Assembly: GCA_025362235.1 (NCBI GenBank)
Contig: JANYGZ010000012.1
Location: forward strand, 1-37,960
Length of the DNA stretch: 37,960 nt
From: Ferruginibacter sp.
GTDB taxonomy: Bacteria; Bacteroidota; Bacteroidia; Chitinophagales; Chitinophagaceae
Reading direction: 5' to 3'
The position numbers and the translations under genes were made by a program. Below are positions 8,916-17,613 of this stretch, piece after piece; position 1 is the first letter of the stretch, and every line of letters begins with the position of its first letter. Below the pieces are notes generated by a model. The model was not told where the DNA came from, ran no database searches, and saw only the letters and a program-made list of their open reading frames with translations.

Positions 8916-10406
8916 TTAATGTACTTTAGCAACTTTTAAAATATTTGTAGGCAGATGCTGGGCAATAGGAGTGCTACCTGTATTTACTACTATATCTCCT
9001 TTTTTTATAAACCCTCTTTCTTTTAAAATATTTATCTGATCCAAAAAGATATCATCAAGACTTTCTTCTTCTGCATAATAAATAGGCCTTATGCCCCAGC
9101 TTAAACTTAATTGGTTGATAAGCGTTCTCTCTTTACTAAAAATAAACAGGGGAGCTTTAGGGCGGTAGCTGCTGAGCATGAAACCGGTATAGCCACTCTG
9201 CGTCATACCTATCAGTGCTTTGGCATTTACATCCTTGGCCATTTTGCAGGCACTGGCACATAATGCATCGCTTAATAATGATGGTGAATGAGGCTGGGGA
9301 GTTAAAATATCATCCCTGTCATAATCATATAAAGTACGTTCTACCTGCAAAATAATCTTGCTCATCATTTCTACTACAAGTACGGGATAGTGCCCCATAG
9401 CGGTTTCGCCACTTAGCATTACCGCATCTGCGCCTTCTAAAACTGCGTTGGCCACATCCGTTACTTCACTGCGGTTTGGCTTGGTACGCTCCATCATGCT
9501 CTCCATCATTTGTGTTGCCACAATTACAGGCTTGGCACGGTGCATGCATTTACGGATGATTTCCTTTTGAATAATCGGCACCTGTTCTACCGGAACTTCT
9601 ACACCCAAATCGCCACGGGCAACCATGATGCCATCACTTTCAACAATAATATCCCGGATGTTTTTTAGGGCCTCCGGCATTTCAATTTTAGAAATAACTT
9701 TTGCTTTGCTTTTTTGGGCCTTGATGCGTTTTTTAAGGTCGATGATATCATCGGCATGGCGCACAAAAGATAGGGCTATCCAGTCGAGGTTTTCACTGAT
9801 TATAAAATCAAGGTCTGCAATATCTTTTTCTGTGAGGGAAGGCATAGTTAACGCAGAGTCTGGAAGATTGACACCTTTTTTTGGAAACAAAATACCACCA
9901 AGCGTTACAGAAATTTTAACCTCCGTATCGTTTAATATTTCTTTAACCTGTACTTCCATTTTACCATCATCTAAAAAAATACGCTCACCAACTTTTACAT
10001 CTTTGGCAAGATTGGCGTAAGACACATAAATTTTTTCTTTGGTGCCTATAATTTTTTCTGTAGTAAATATAAATTCGCTGCCATCTTTTAATTCAATCTG
10101 CCCGTTTTCCAAATCACCCACCCTTAATTTAGGGCCCTGCAAATCGCCTAAAATGGCAATATTATAGGGTTCTGTGCGGTTTATCTGCCTTATAAAGTCA
10201 ATGATAATTTTTTTGTCTTCGTAAGAACCGTGGGAAAAATTTAAACGAAAAACATTTACGCCCGCTTTTACAAGGTCCAGTAATTTCTCGTAGGTAGAAC
10301 AGGCTGGGCCAACAGTGGCAACAATTTTGGTTCGTTTAATAGAATGGTGAATGCCTGCTTCTTTATCCATTTCTGCATGCAGGTATTTACCTAAGTTTTT
10401 GCTCAT
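8916..10406 (-). CDS. pyk: pyruvate kinase
   Basis: Converts phosphoenolpyruvate and ADP to pyruvate and ATP, the last step of glycolysis, in the cytoplasm. The 496-residue protein shows the N-terminal KIVATVGPAC and FRLNFSHG blocks, the active-site MVARGDLGVEVP motif that follows a SKIEMPE segment holding the catalytic lysine and metal-binding glutamate, the ATQMMESM helix, and a C-terminal domain of normal size. The ATG at 10406 gives a short extension (MSKNLGKYLHAEMDKEAG) before the barrel begins near residue 25; an internal ATG at MDKEAG is possible but less likely. It lies 30 bases downstream of pfkA, so the two glycolytic kinases are very probably one transcript. Confidence 0.97.
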   Translation of the reverse strand: MSKNLGKYLHAEMDKEAGIHHSIKRTKIVATVGPACSTYEKLLDLVKAGVNVFRLNFSHGSYEDKKIIIDFIRQINRTEPYNIAILGDLQGPKLRVGDLENGQIELKDGSEFIFTTEKIIGTKEKIYVSYANLAKDVKVGERIFLDDGKMEVQVKEILNDTEVKISVTLGGILFPKKGVNLPDSALTMPSLTEKDIADLDFIISENLDWIALSFVRHADDIIDLKKRIKAQKSKAKVISKIEMPEALKNIRDIIVESDGIMVARGDLGVEVPVEQVPIIQKEIIRKCMHRAKPVIVATQMMESMMERTKPNRSEVTDVANAVLEGADAVMLSGETAMGHYPVLVVEMMSKIILQVERTLYDYDRDDILTPQPHSPSLLSDALCASACKMAKDVNAKALIGMTQSGYTGFMLSSYRPKAPLFIFSKERTLINQLSLSWGIRPIYYAEEESLDDIFLDQINILKERGFIKKGDIVVNTGSTPIAQHLPTNILKVAKVH

Positions 10407-10436
10407 TATTTTTTATTTAATTTTCAGTTGTTATTG

Positions 10437-11420
10437 TTAGCTCGCTAATATCTTCACAATTTTCATCCATTCTTCGCTGATGCGCTGTTTCTTTTTTACT
10501 GCTTCGTTTAAAGGAATGTAGTGGATGCGGTTATTGACCATGCCTACAAATAAATTAAATTTTCCTTCAAGTAAACATTCTACTGCAGAGTAACCCATGC
10601 GGCTTGCAATCACCCTGTCGAAGCAGGTAGGCGAACCTCCTCTTTGTATATGGCCCAAAATACAAACCCTTACATCCTGTATGGGTAAACGTTCCTTTAC
10701 AATTTTTGCCACTTCTTCGGCACCGCCAAATTCATCTCCTTCGGCTACAACAATAAGGTTTACTAATTTGTGCCTTCTTTCTTTTTCTGCGAGTGTTTTT
10801 ATTACTTCTTCAATATCTGTTTTTCGTTCGGGTATCAGTATATTTTCTGCCCCTGTTGCTATGCCACTATGCAGTGCAATATAACCTGCGTCCCTGCCCA
10901 TTACTTCAATAATAAACAAACGGTCGTGTGCATCTGCAGTATCCCTTATTTTGTCGATGGCTTCTACGGCCGTATTTACAGCTGTATCAAAACCAATGGT
11001 AAAATCTGTACCGGCAATATCTTTATCAATGGTACCCGGTAAACCTATGCAGGGTATGTCGTATTCGTTGCTAAAAATCTGCGCACCTTTAAAACTGCCA
11101 TCGCCCCCAATAATTACTAACCCGTTAATGCCTAATTTGGTTAAATTATCGTATGCTCTTTTCCTGCCTTCCCGGGTAAAAAAATCTTTGCAACGGGATG
11201 TTTTTAACATAGTACCACCCCTTGAAATAATATTGGCTACGCTTCTGCTTTCCATTTTAAAAATATCATTTTCAACCATTCCGGTGAACCCACGCATAAT
11301 TCCATATACATCCAGCCCATTGTAAATAGCTGTTCTAACTACGGCTCTTACACAGGCATTCATTCCCGGTGCATCACCGCCAGATGTCAGTACCCCAATC
11401 TTTGTAACCTTTGTTTTCAT
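10437..11420 (-). CDS. pfkA: ATP-dependent 6-phosphofructokinase
   Basis: Phosphorylates fructose 6-phosphate to fructose 1,6-bisphosphate, the committed step of glycolysis. The 327 residues match the bacterial PfkA length. Visible motifs are GVLTSGGDAPGMNA (ATP loop), IIGGDGSFKGA, the catalytic GTIDKDI segment, EVMGRDAGYIA (sugar-phosphate binding) and LGHIQRGGSP. The GGDG motif with Gly after Asp indicates an ATP-dependent rather than a pyrophosphate-dependent enzyme. It is first in the pfkA-pyk pair; its 145-base upstream gap toward plsC is A/T-rich and probably holds the promoter. Confidence 0.97.
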   Translation of the reverse strand: MKTKVTKIGVLTSGGDAPGMNACVRAVVRTAIYNGLDVYGIMRGFTGMVENDIFKMESRSVANIISRGGTMLKTSRCKDFFTREGRKRAYDNLTKLGINGLVIIGGDGSFKGAQIFSNEYDIPCIGLPGTIDKDIAGTDFTIGFDTAVNTAVEAIDKIRDTADAHDRLFIIEVMGRDAGYIALHSGIATGAENILIPERKTDIEEVIKTLAEKERRHKLVNLIVVAEGDEFGGAEEVAKIVKERLPIQDVRVCILGHIQRGGSPTCFDRVIASRMGYSAVECLLEGKFNLFVGMVNNRIHYIPLNEAVKKKQRISEEWMKIVKILAS

Positions 11421-11565
11421 ATCTAAAAAAATACTTTTTAATTAAAAAACATTTAACCCATTATTATTTTTTAAAATAGTAATGCAAACAGTGTCAAACA
11501 TTTCAAAAATAAGCTTTTAAAACTAATCTGAAAATTACAAATGCATTATTATAAAAAATTGATAT

Positions 11566-12354
11566 TTATACATCACCTTCAAGATAGTATGCCTTCATGA
11601 GGGTAAATATTTTTTCTTTTAATGCCGGCGCTTTTAATCCCTCGGATGACTCTGGTGGTAAAAAATCCATGCGCAAGCGGGTGGGCCATAAATAAAATGG
11701 CTTGTTTGCAGGCATGGCTTTTTTTGTACCGAATATCACGCAAGGCATTACTTCTTTTTTTGTATCAACCGCCAGTTTAAATGCACCATCATAAAATGGT
11801 TTTAATGGTTCATTGGTTCGGTTGCGGGTACCCTCGGGGTAAATACACATGTGCATGTTATTGCGTAGTACTTCCCGCATATCTTCAAAACTTTTAAGAC
11901 GGCTTTTATTATCGCCCCTGTCTACCAGCACAGAACCTCTTTTATAGAACCAGCCAAAAATGGGCACTTTTGCAAAAGATGCTTTGGCAATTGTTTTATT
12001 ACCACCCGGGATAAACGGGGCCGATAAAGGAACATCAATCAAAGCATTGTGATTATATACCACCACATAAGTGTGGCCGGGTATAAAATTTTCTTTTCCT
12101 TTTATGGTAGCCGGGCAGCCAACCAACCGCAGCCATGTCCACATCCAAACCCTTGATACCGCAATAAAATAATCCTGTCCTTTTTGACCGGGAATTAAGT
12201 AAGAAATCATGGAAGGGATAAAAATAATAAGGAAAGTTGTAACAAAACTTACCAGCCCCCAACAGGCCCATATACGGCCCAAAACATTTTTACATACTTC
12301 TATAAACGAAGGAGGTGATGATTGTAAAGATTGGTTGTCTTGTATATTGGTCAA
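11566..12354 (-). CDS. 1-acyl-sn-glycerol-3-phosphate acyltransferase (PlsC family)
   Basis: Adds a second acyl chain to lysophosphatidate at the inner membrane in phospholipid synthesis. The acyltransferase motif I NHNALID (His102, Asp107) and motif III YPEGTRNR are present, with an N-terminal hydrophobic segment at about 33-54. The 262-residue frame begins at a TTG (12354). No ATG or GTG exists upstream before the stop, and the next internal Met falls inside the membrane segment, so TTG is the most reasonable start. It lies 38 bases after ung on the same strand and is probably co-transcribed with it. A PlsC-like acyltransferase acting on another lipid (such as ornithine lipid) cannot be excluded. 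Confidence 0.9.
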   Translation of the reverse strand: MTNIQDNQSLQSSPPSFIEVCKNVLGRIWACWGLVSFVTTFLIIFIPSMISYLIPGQKGQDYFIAVSRVWMWTWLRLVGCPATIKGKENFIPGHTYVVVYNHNALIDVPLSAPFIPGGNKTIAKASFAKVPIFGWFYKRGSVLVDRGDNKSRLKSFEDMREVLRNNMHMCIYPEGTRNRTNEPLKPFYDGAFKLAVDTKKEVMPCVIFGTKKAMPANKPFYLWPTRLRMDFLPPESSEGLKAPALKEKIFTLMKAYYLEGDV

Positions 12355-12392
12355 AACTTTTGTTGTATTTACTGATCTGTTTTTTACAGTAT

Positions 12393-13076
12393 TCAGGGTG
12401 TTAATAATTTCCAGTTAATGGGGGCTAAGCCCTGATCAGTTAATAAACTATTTGTTTTTGAAAAATGTTTACAACCAAAAAAACCTTTATCCGCACTAAA
12501 GGGAGAAGGGTGAGCTGCTTTTAAAACAAAGTGTTTGGTCTCGTCTATCAGTAACTGCTTCTCCTGGGCAAATTTACCCCATAAAAGAAATATTATTCCT
12601 TTTTTTTCATCAGATATTTTACTTATAACAGTATCGGTAAAATCCATCCACCCAATTTTTGAATGACTGGCCGGTTCATTTGCCCTTACCGTTAACATGG
12701 CGTTTAATAAAAGTACGCCCTGCTGTGCCCAACTGGTAAGGTTTCCATAACCAACGGGCATTGGAATGCCCAAATTATTTTGAATTTCTTTATAGATATT
12801 CACCAGTGATGGCGGGGGTTTTATGCCATTGGGTACACTAAAACTAAGGCCATGCGCCTGGCCGGGATTGTGATAAGGATCCTGCCCAATGATAACTACC
12901 CGTACTTTATTAAACGGGGTTTGATTAAATGCATTAAAAATTAATGGCCCCGGGGGATAAATTATTTTACCTGCGTTTTTTTCTATTTTTAAAAAAGTAA
13001 CAATCTCTAAAAAATAAGGTTTTGTAAATTCATTTTTAAGCACTTCTTTCCAGGACTGCTCAATTTGTACATCCAT
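12393..13076 (-). CDS. ung: uracil-DNA glycosylase, family 1
   Basis: Excises uracil from DNA to start base-excision repair. The 227-residue protein has the water-activating GQDPYH loop (Asp66), the FSVP segment, a uracil-binding LLLNAMLTVR segment and the C-terminal HPSPFSADKGFFG motif with His189, all of family 1 UDGs. Length matches bacterial Ung. The start ATG at 13076 is supported by the conserved N-terminal SWKEVLKNEF helix. It heads the ung-plsC pair. A second, unrelated uracil glycosylase (SMUG2-like) lies at 31440-32144. Confidence 0.97.
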   Translation of the reverse strand: MDVQIEQSWKEVLKNEFTKPYFLEIVTFLKIEKNAGKIIYPPGPLIFNAFNQTPFNKVRVVIIGQDPYHNPGQAHGLSFSVPNGIKPPPSLVNIYKEIQNNLGIPMPVGYGNLTSWAQQGVLLLNAMLTVRANEPASHSKIGWMDFTDTVISKISDEKKGIIFLLWGKFAQEKQLLIDETKHFVLKAAHPSPFSADKGFFGCKHFSKTNSLLTDQGLAPINWKLLTP

Positions 13077-13238
13077 GTGAAACAGTTTTTATAAAATTAC
13101 AAAAGCTTTAGTGAAGTAGGGATAAAAAAATAATGGCATGGGGGTGATAACCATGTGCTGTGAAAATATTTATTACACTGATTATTACGAATTTGAAATT
13201 AATAAACGTAAACGATTGATTAGTTTTTAAAATTTCTC

Positions 13239-14078
13239 TTATTGCTTTTTATCCGCACTAGTAAAAAAATTATTCATAAATAATAATTGGTACTTGATTG
13301 AGTTGGTCCAGTAAATCCAGTTGTGTTCGCCGGGGCGGCTTATAAAATCGTGTGGTATATTATTCAGTAATAATTTTTCGTGAAGGGTGCAATTTACTTT
13401 GTAAAAAAAATCATTGGTACCGCAATCAATGATGATAGATAAAGAATTTGGTGTTAGTAAATGCGTTAAATTAATTACACTGTTTGCATCCCATCTTTCA
13501 TTAAAAGCCGCATAGCTTCCCAGTCTTTTTGAAATATCCCAGTTTAGAGGAAAGGGTCTCAGGTCAACACCACCACTCGTACTTCCGCAGGCGCCAAATA
13601 TATCCTGGTGTTTAATGGCAATGTACAAAGCGCCATGCCCGCCCATACTTAAGCCTGTAATTGCCCGGCCTTTTTTATCATTGACTGAGTTAAAATGATT
13701 GTCTATCCATTGCACTAATTCAGTAGAAATATAGGTTTCATATCTCCATGCACTGTCAACAGGGCTATCAAAATACCAGCTGGAAAAATTTCCATCCGGG
13801 CAAACAATAACCATATTATATTCATCAGCATAACGGGTAATCTGCGGAACATTTGTAATCCAGTCTGCGTAATTGCCACTATACCCGTGCAATAAATAAA
13901 CCACGGGAAATTTATTTCCATTTTTATAACTGTCTGGTTTTATTACAACCGCCTTAATATTCTTATTCATCGACGGGCTAAAGGTTAGTACCGTATCTAC
14001 AATAGCAGCAACTGAAATGCAGTAAATCAACATTAAAATAATGGTGGTTGATAGTTTGACGAATAGTTTTTTTATCAT
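13239..14078 (-). CDS. secreted esterase D-like alpha/beta hydrolase
   Basis: A 279-residue exported esterase of the putative esterase (esterase D / S-formylglutathione hydrolase-like) family, often active on short acyl esters. An N-terminal signal segment spans residues 1-26. Visible features are the oxyanion region VVYLLHGYSGNY, the nucleophile elbow GLSMGG (Ser144), the acid in DCGTNDFF and the histidine in GEHNWIYW. The frame extends to 14132, but the ATG at 14078 begins the signal peptide and is preferred. Upstream on the same strand, 66 bases away, is an unrelated membrane protein gene. Confidence 0.88.
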   Translation of the reverse strand: MIKKLFVKLSTTIILMLIYCISVAAIVDTVLTFSPSMNKNIKAVVIKPDSYKNGNKFPVVYLLHGYSGNYADWITNVPQITRYADEYNMVIVCPDGNFSSWYFDSPVDSAWRYETYISTELVQWIDNHFNSVNDKKGRAITGLSMGGHGALYIAIKHQDIFGACGSTSGGVDLRPFPLNWDISKRLGSYAAFNERWDANSVINLTHLLTPNSLSIIIDCGTNDFFYKVNCTLHEKLLLNNIPHDFISRPGEHNWIYWTNSIKYQLLFMNNFFTSADKKQ

Positions 14079-14144
14079 AGTAATTTTATTTGTTGCACTC
14101 TTAAAGTCAGCGGTAAATTTTGTTGAGAGCAAATGGCTCTACCC

Positions 14145-14903
14145 TCAACGCATCCAACCTTCAATCTTATAATTTTTTTCAAATAATTTGGTTTCTTGTT
14201 CACCAGTAGAAGGTTTATACCAGACTTCAAATCTAGCAGCATAAGGTTTACCCCAATCACCTTCGTAAATTGTGAAAAAGTGCGACGTGCCTATTTTTAT
14301 AATGCTATCTTTATCATTGAAGATCTTCACACTGCTGCTACTTGGCAGTTCGCTTGTTGAAAGCGGATAATTTTGAGTTATTTCATAAGCTTTAAGATAT
14401 ATAATACCTCTGTTAATTTTAGAAGTCCAAAATTCGTATTCATAAACTCCTGGCTGAATAGAATTATAAAGCTGAAAATCAATATCTTTTTTCTGAATAT
14501 TTGAAATCGAGTCAGGTTTCTTTTTATCAAAGTTTATATCAGCAGGAGTGTAAATGGTTATATTTTTTGGAATTTTAAGATTGTCAGCAAATTTGTCTGG
14601 CTCGTCTAGCTCATTCGTAGCAACAATAAAGAAAACAATTGCAAAGAAGAGACATACTGCAATAGTACATCCCAATATCAGAAAAGTGAGAATTGCATTA
14701 ATCCATCTTTTTTTCCAAAGCTGGAAGATTAAAGAAAATCCCAAAATAGCAATAGACAAACAAAACAATACAAAGGCAGGAATTTGTAGAACTGAAGTAT
14801 CACTCCAAACACTTAACCCTAAAAGCAAGCCAGTGGTTAATAATAGAAGTATTGGTCTCCACCATTTGTCAAAACTATATGTTACTAATTGTTTGAAGGT
14901 CAT
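14145..14903 (-). CDS. uncharacterised membrane protein with extracytoplasmic C-terminal domain
   Basis: A 252-residue protein I do not recognise. Three hydrophobic helices lie in the N-terminal half (about 16-32, 38-60 and 70-94), separated by a short basic loop (WKKRW). The remaining ~155 residues are soluble and beta-rich with many aromatic residues, including a NRGIIYLKAYEIT strand and an HFFTIYEGDWGKPYAARFEVWY segment. With an odd number of helices the soluble part may face the periplasm if the N-terminus is inside. No catalytic motif is apparent. It sits between a secreted esterase and an acetate-type transporter, with no obvious functional link to either. Confidence 0.7.
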   Translation of the reverse strand: MTFKQLVTYSFDKWWRPILLLLTTGLLLGLSVWSDTSVLQIPAFVLFCLSIAILGFSLIFQLWKKRWINAILTFLILGCTIAVCLFFAIVFFIVATNELDEPDKFADNLKIPKNITIYTPADINFDKKKPDSISNIQKKDIDFQLYNSIQPGVYEYEFWTSKINRGIIYLKAYEITQNYPLSTSELPSSSSVKIFNDKDSIIKIGTSHFFTIYEGDWGKPYAARFEVWYKPSTGEQETKLFEKNYKIEGWMR

Positions 14904-14998
14904 TTCAGATTAAAGTCTATTATTATTTTACTAAACGTCAAGTAAAATCAATTATTATCACAATAGAATTGTGTAAATTATAAAGGTTTCGGTTATTC

Positions 14999-15592
14999 CT
15001 ATTTTTTGGTAATAAGGCCAAGAGGAAAAACAGCCTTGCCATACACTTCATTTAACAAATTAGCTACGCCCGCATAAATGGCGGAAGCTCCGCACACAAT
15101 CCCTTCGTAACCTGCTAAATGTTTTATGGTTTCATTTTCTGCGGCATCGCCAAGGGCTAGCAGAAAAAATAATATGGTCAAGGAGGCAAATACAAATTGT
15201 AATGCTTTACTTATTTTTAAAGTGCCTATAAAAAGCAGCAGCGTAAAAATGCCCCACATGCACAGGTATGCTACCATCCCTGTATTGGATGTAGCGGTCA
15301 TCCAGCCAAGTTTTGGAAACACAATCAGGCCAACCAATGTGAGCCAGAAAAAGCCGTATGAAACAAATGCCGTTAACCCGAAACTATTATTCTTTTTGGC
15401 TTCCAGTACACCCGCCACTATTTGTGCGGCCCCTCCATAAAAAATACCCATGCAAAGTATCATGGAGTTCATTTCAAAAAAACCTGCATTGTGAATGTTT
15501 AATAAAACAGTCGTCATGCCAAAGGCTAAAAGCCCCAATGGCCCGGGGTTTGCGGAATTGTCTTTAATGACAGTGGTATTGGTTTCGGTCAT
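14999..15592 (-). CDS. acetate/succinate transporter, GPR1/FUN34/YaaH (SatP) family
   Basis: A 197-residue inner-membrane protein with six predicted helices. The family signature [14 protein letters not shown] lies at the start of helix 1, followed by an [14 protein letters not shown] segment that contains the family's gating region. Family members such as E. coli SatP move acetate and succinate with protons as hexameric channels. The length (about 190-200) is typical. It is flanked by same-strand genes at about 95 and 120 bases, so it may be monocistronic. Substrate is inferred from the family. Confidence 0.92.
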   Translation of the reverse strand: MTETNTTVIKDNSANPGPLGLLAFGMTTVLLNIHNAGFFEMNSMILCMGIFYGGAAQIVAGVLEAKKNNSFGLTAFVSYGFFWLTLVGLIVFPKLGWMTATSNTGMVAYLCMWGIFTLLLFIGTLKISKALQFVFASLTILFFLLALGDAAENETIKHLAGYEGIVCGASAIYAGVANLLNEVYGKAVFPLGLITKK

Positions 15593-15713
15593 ATGGCTTT
15601 TTTTAATTGTTTAAAGGTGAATCGTTAAAATATGCGTGTTATTATCAGGCTAAATAATCAGCGGGTTAAATGTACAAATGTTTTTTAATGTGGTTGCTGT
15701 TTATATGCGCTGT

Positions 15714-16166
15714 TTATTTCAGCCAATTTATATTTGCCACTGAATCTTTTTTCATTTGTTCAGGATAATAGTTGCCACGATGGCAGGTATAACAGGTTAT
15801 AACCATCCCCGGGTCTCCAATTAAAGGCTGTTTAACCTCAAAGTTTTGGCTATTTATTTTCATGGTTATATTCATCATATCACGGGCCTCATCTTTTTTT
15901 GTATTTGCATCGCTGGCAAAATCGAGACTATCTGTTCCCTGCTCCTTTGCGTGACAATAATTACATTTAACGCCAAGGCCGCCAGAAAATTCTACATCCA
16001 TTATTTTATCCAGGGCTTCTTTAGTAATATCCTGCGGCAAAATTTTTAAGTTTTTGTACAAGCCATTTTGCCGGGTAGGTAAAGTTCCCGCAACGCTTAT
16101 AATTAAAATTACCAATGAGGCAATAACGATTAATTTTCTATTTACCTGTTGCAAAATGGTTTTCAT
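15714..16166 (-). CDS. membrane-anchored diheme cytochrome c
   Basis: A 150-residue exported cytochrome with an N-terminal hydrophobic anchor or uncleaved signal (about residues 11-29) and two haem c sites, CNYCH (Cys68/Cys71/His72) and CYTCH (Cys125/Cys128/His129). The spacing and the EARDMMNITMKIN helix resemble half of the tetrahaem subunit family of photosynthetic reaction centres, a family that is widespread in non-photosynthetic Bacteroidota. Methionines at 97-98 are candidate axial ligands. It would carry electrons in the periplasm; the partner oxidase or dehydrogenase is not in the window. Confidence 0.88.
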   Translation of the reverse strand: MKTILQQVNRKLIVIASLVILIISVAGTLPTRQNGLYKNLKILPQDITKEALDKIMDVEFSGGLGVKCNYCHAKEQGTDSLDFASDANTKKDEARDMMNITMKINSQNFEVKQPLIGDPGMVITCYTCHRGNYYPEQMKKDSVANINWLK

Positions 16167-16423
16167 AAAACTGGCTATTAAGATAATTAGTTTAAATTTT
16201 TACCACTTAATATTTTATAAAGATAAGGGTTGGTAATAATTGTAAAAAGTATACAGTTGATATTACTACAGGAGACTACTATTTTTTAATTGGTGTGCCC
16301 AGGGCTGTAAAGCGTTGGGCATTTGTTCAGTTTGGAAATAGCGTGGTTCTGGTACAATTAATGAAGCTGGTTTTAATTCCGCCAAAATTGTGTAAAATGT
16401 TTTTTGTTGAGAGTTCTGCGCTA

Positions 16424-16825
16424 TTAAATTTTAGTCCAGTCTTCTAATTTAATACCACTCACCCGCTTAAAATGAGTGGTATTGTTTGTAACCATAATTA
16501 GCTTATGTGTAACAGATGTTACACCTATTAAAAGATCAAAGTCATCAATTGATGTTCCAGCTTTTCGTAGCCTTGCTTTTTCTTTAGCATATAAATCTAA
16601 AGAATGGAAAATAGGTAAAACCTGTACCCCACTTAAAAAATTATCCAGTGCTTTTTTGTTCTTTTCCGGTTTCTCGCTGTTTTCAACTCCAAATTTAAGT
16701 TCTGCTAATGTCATTTCAGAAATAAAGCAATTATCAGAAGCAACATTATCAAACTTTATTGCAAGGTCAAATTTTCCTTTCATGTAGAAAATAGCAATGT
16801 TTGTGTCAATTAAGTATTTTTTCAA
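16424..16825 (-). CDS. PIN-domain toxin of a type II toxin-antitoxin pair (VapC-like)
   Basis: A 133-residue PIN-fold ribonuclease. Acidic residues expected to bind Mg are present: Asp7 in LIDTN, Glu42 in LAELKFG and Asp97 in DDFDLLIG, with the closing VTNNTTHFKRV motif. VapC-type toxins cleave tRNA or rRNA; the target here is unknown. The start is a TTG (16825-16823) that overlaps the antitoxin stop as TTGA, so translation is probably coupled to that of the antitoxin. No ATG exists near the conserved N-terminus, which supports the TTG choice. Confidence 0.88.
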   Translation of the reverse strand: MKKYLIDTNIAIFYMKGKFDLAIKFDNVASDNCFISEMTLAELKFGVENSEKPEKNKKALDNFLSGVQVLPIFHSLDLYAKEKARLRKAGTSIDDFDLLIGVTSVTHKLIMVTNNTTHFKRVSGIKLEDWTKI

Positions 16826-17067
16826 AGTGATTCGATTTGCCTGTTAAACACCCTGCTGCAACGAATTTCATCAATAATTTCTTCCGCAGTTTTTTTTGAA
16901 TCAAAAGCACCGAATGCTTTTTTAAATGATGTTTTTTTATTAGCCAAATCGGTTTTAACTGATGTTGTCAATTTGGAAATAAGGTCAAGTTTATTATTTG
17001 GACTTAGATTATCTAATAGTCCAATATAACCGTCAACAATTGTAGAATTGATTTCTCCTGTTTTCAT
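16822..17067 (-). CDS. antitoxin partner of the PIN toxin
   Basis: An 81-residue protein directly upstream of the toxin and overlapping it by four bases. It has a helical N-terminal half (IVDGYIGLLDNLSPNNKLDLISKL) and a C-terminal tail with AFGAFDSKKTAEEIIDEIR and SRVFNRQIESL. That tail is typical of the small Bacteroidota and cyanobacterial antitoxins paired with PIN toxins, and probably inserts into the toxin active site. No classic AbrB or ribbon-helix-helix motif is obvious. An 8-bp inverted repeat (AATTCAAA, 17068-17075 with 17107-17114) just upstream is a candidate autoregulatory operator. Confidence 0.82.
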   Translation of the reverse strand: MKTGEINSTIVDGYIGLLDNLSPNNKLDLISKLTTSVKTDLANKKTSFKKAFGAFDSKKTAEEIIDEIRCSRVFNRQIESL

Positions 17068-17141
17068 AATTCAAATTTAAGGAAAAATGACTAAAATTTC
17101 ATTCACTTTGAATTATTGATAGTTACCGCATTTATGACGCA

Positions 17142-17171
17142 CAGTTTAATAAAACCAAATAGATTAAACTG
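17142..17171. promoter_or_regulatory. inverted repeat between the toxin-antitoxin pair and moaD
   Basis: CAGTTTAAT (17142-17150) is a perfect inverted copy of 17163-17171, with a 12-base spacer. It lies in the 244-base region between two divergent transcripts. It could be an operator for either; there is no T-run to make it a terminator. Confidence 0.4.
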
Positions 17172-17311
17172 CAATTAGTATAAAAACTGCGCCTCCATTT
17201 AATTAAAGTAATAACTTTAGCCCGATTATTTTTTTTGAAAGGCCTTGGGTTAATTTAAGGATATTTGCATATAAATAAACAGTAAGTGTTGTAATAAAAA
17301 ATAAAAAGTAT

Positions 17312-17551
17312 ATGAAAATAATTTCTTTCGGTATTACAAAAGATATTACCGGATCGCTTTTTATGGATTTGGATATGGGAGAAAAACCGATAAGCATAGC
17401 TGCATTTAAAGAATTGTTGTTTAAAAAATACCCGGCATTAATGGATTTAAAAACACTTTCTTTTGCTGTAAATAATGCATATACCAATGAAGATACGATT
17501 GTCAATAACCAGGATGAGCTGGCCCTGATACCACCCGTTAGCGGGGGGTAA
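17312..17551 (+). CDS. moaD: molybdopterin synthase small subunit / ThiS-family sulfur carrier
   Basis: A 79-residue ubiquitin-fold sulfur carrier. It ends in the required Gly-Gly (LALIPPVSGG), which is adenylated and then thiocarboxylated so that sulfur can be passed to precursor Z to form molybdopterin. The protein is about the usual size. It is the first gene of the Moco cluster, 62 bases before moaA. The E1-like activating enzyme for its C-terminus is encoded in the same cluster (19647-20708). ThiS is the main alternative, but the context is entirely Moco. The partner MoaE is not in the window. Confidence 0.92.
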   Translation: MKIISFGITKDITGSLFMDLDMGEKPISIAAFKELLFKKYPALMDLKTLSFAVNNAYTNEDTIVNNQDELALIPPVSGG

Positions 17552-17613
17552 TTAATCATAGTTAATAAGAACCCAGCATAACCTGGTGAAGGTTTTGTTG
17601 ATAAAAAAACAGT

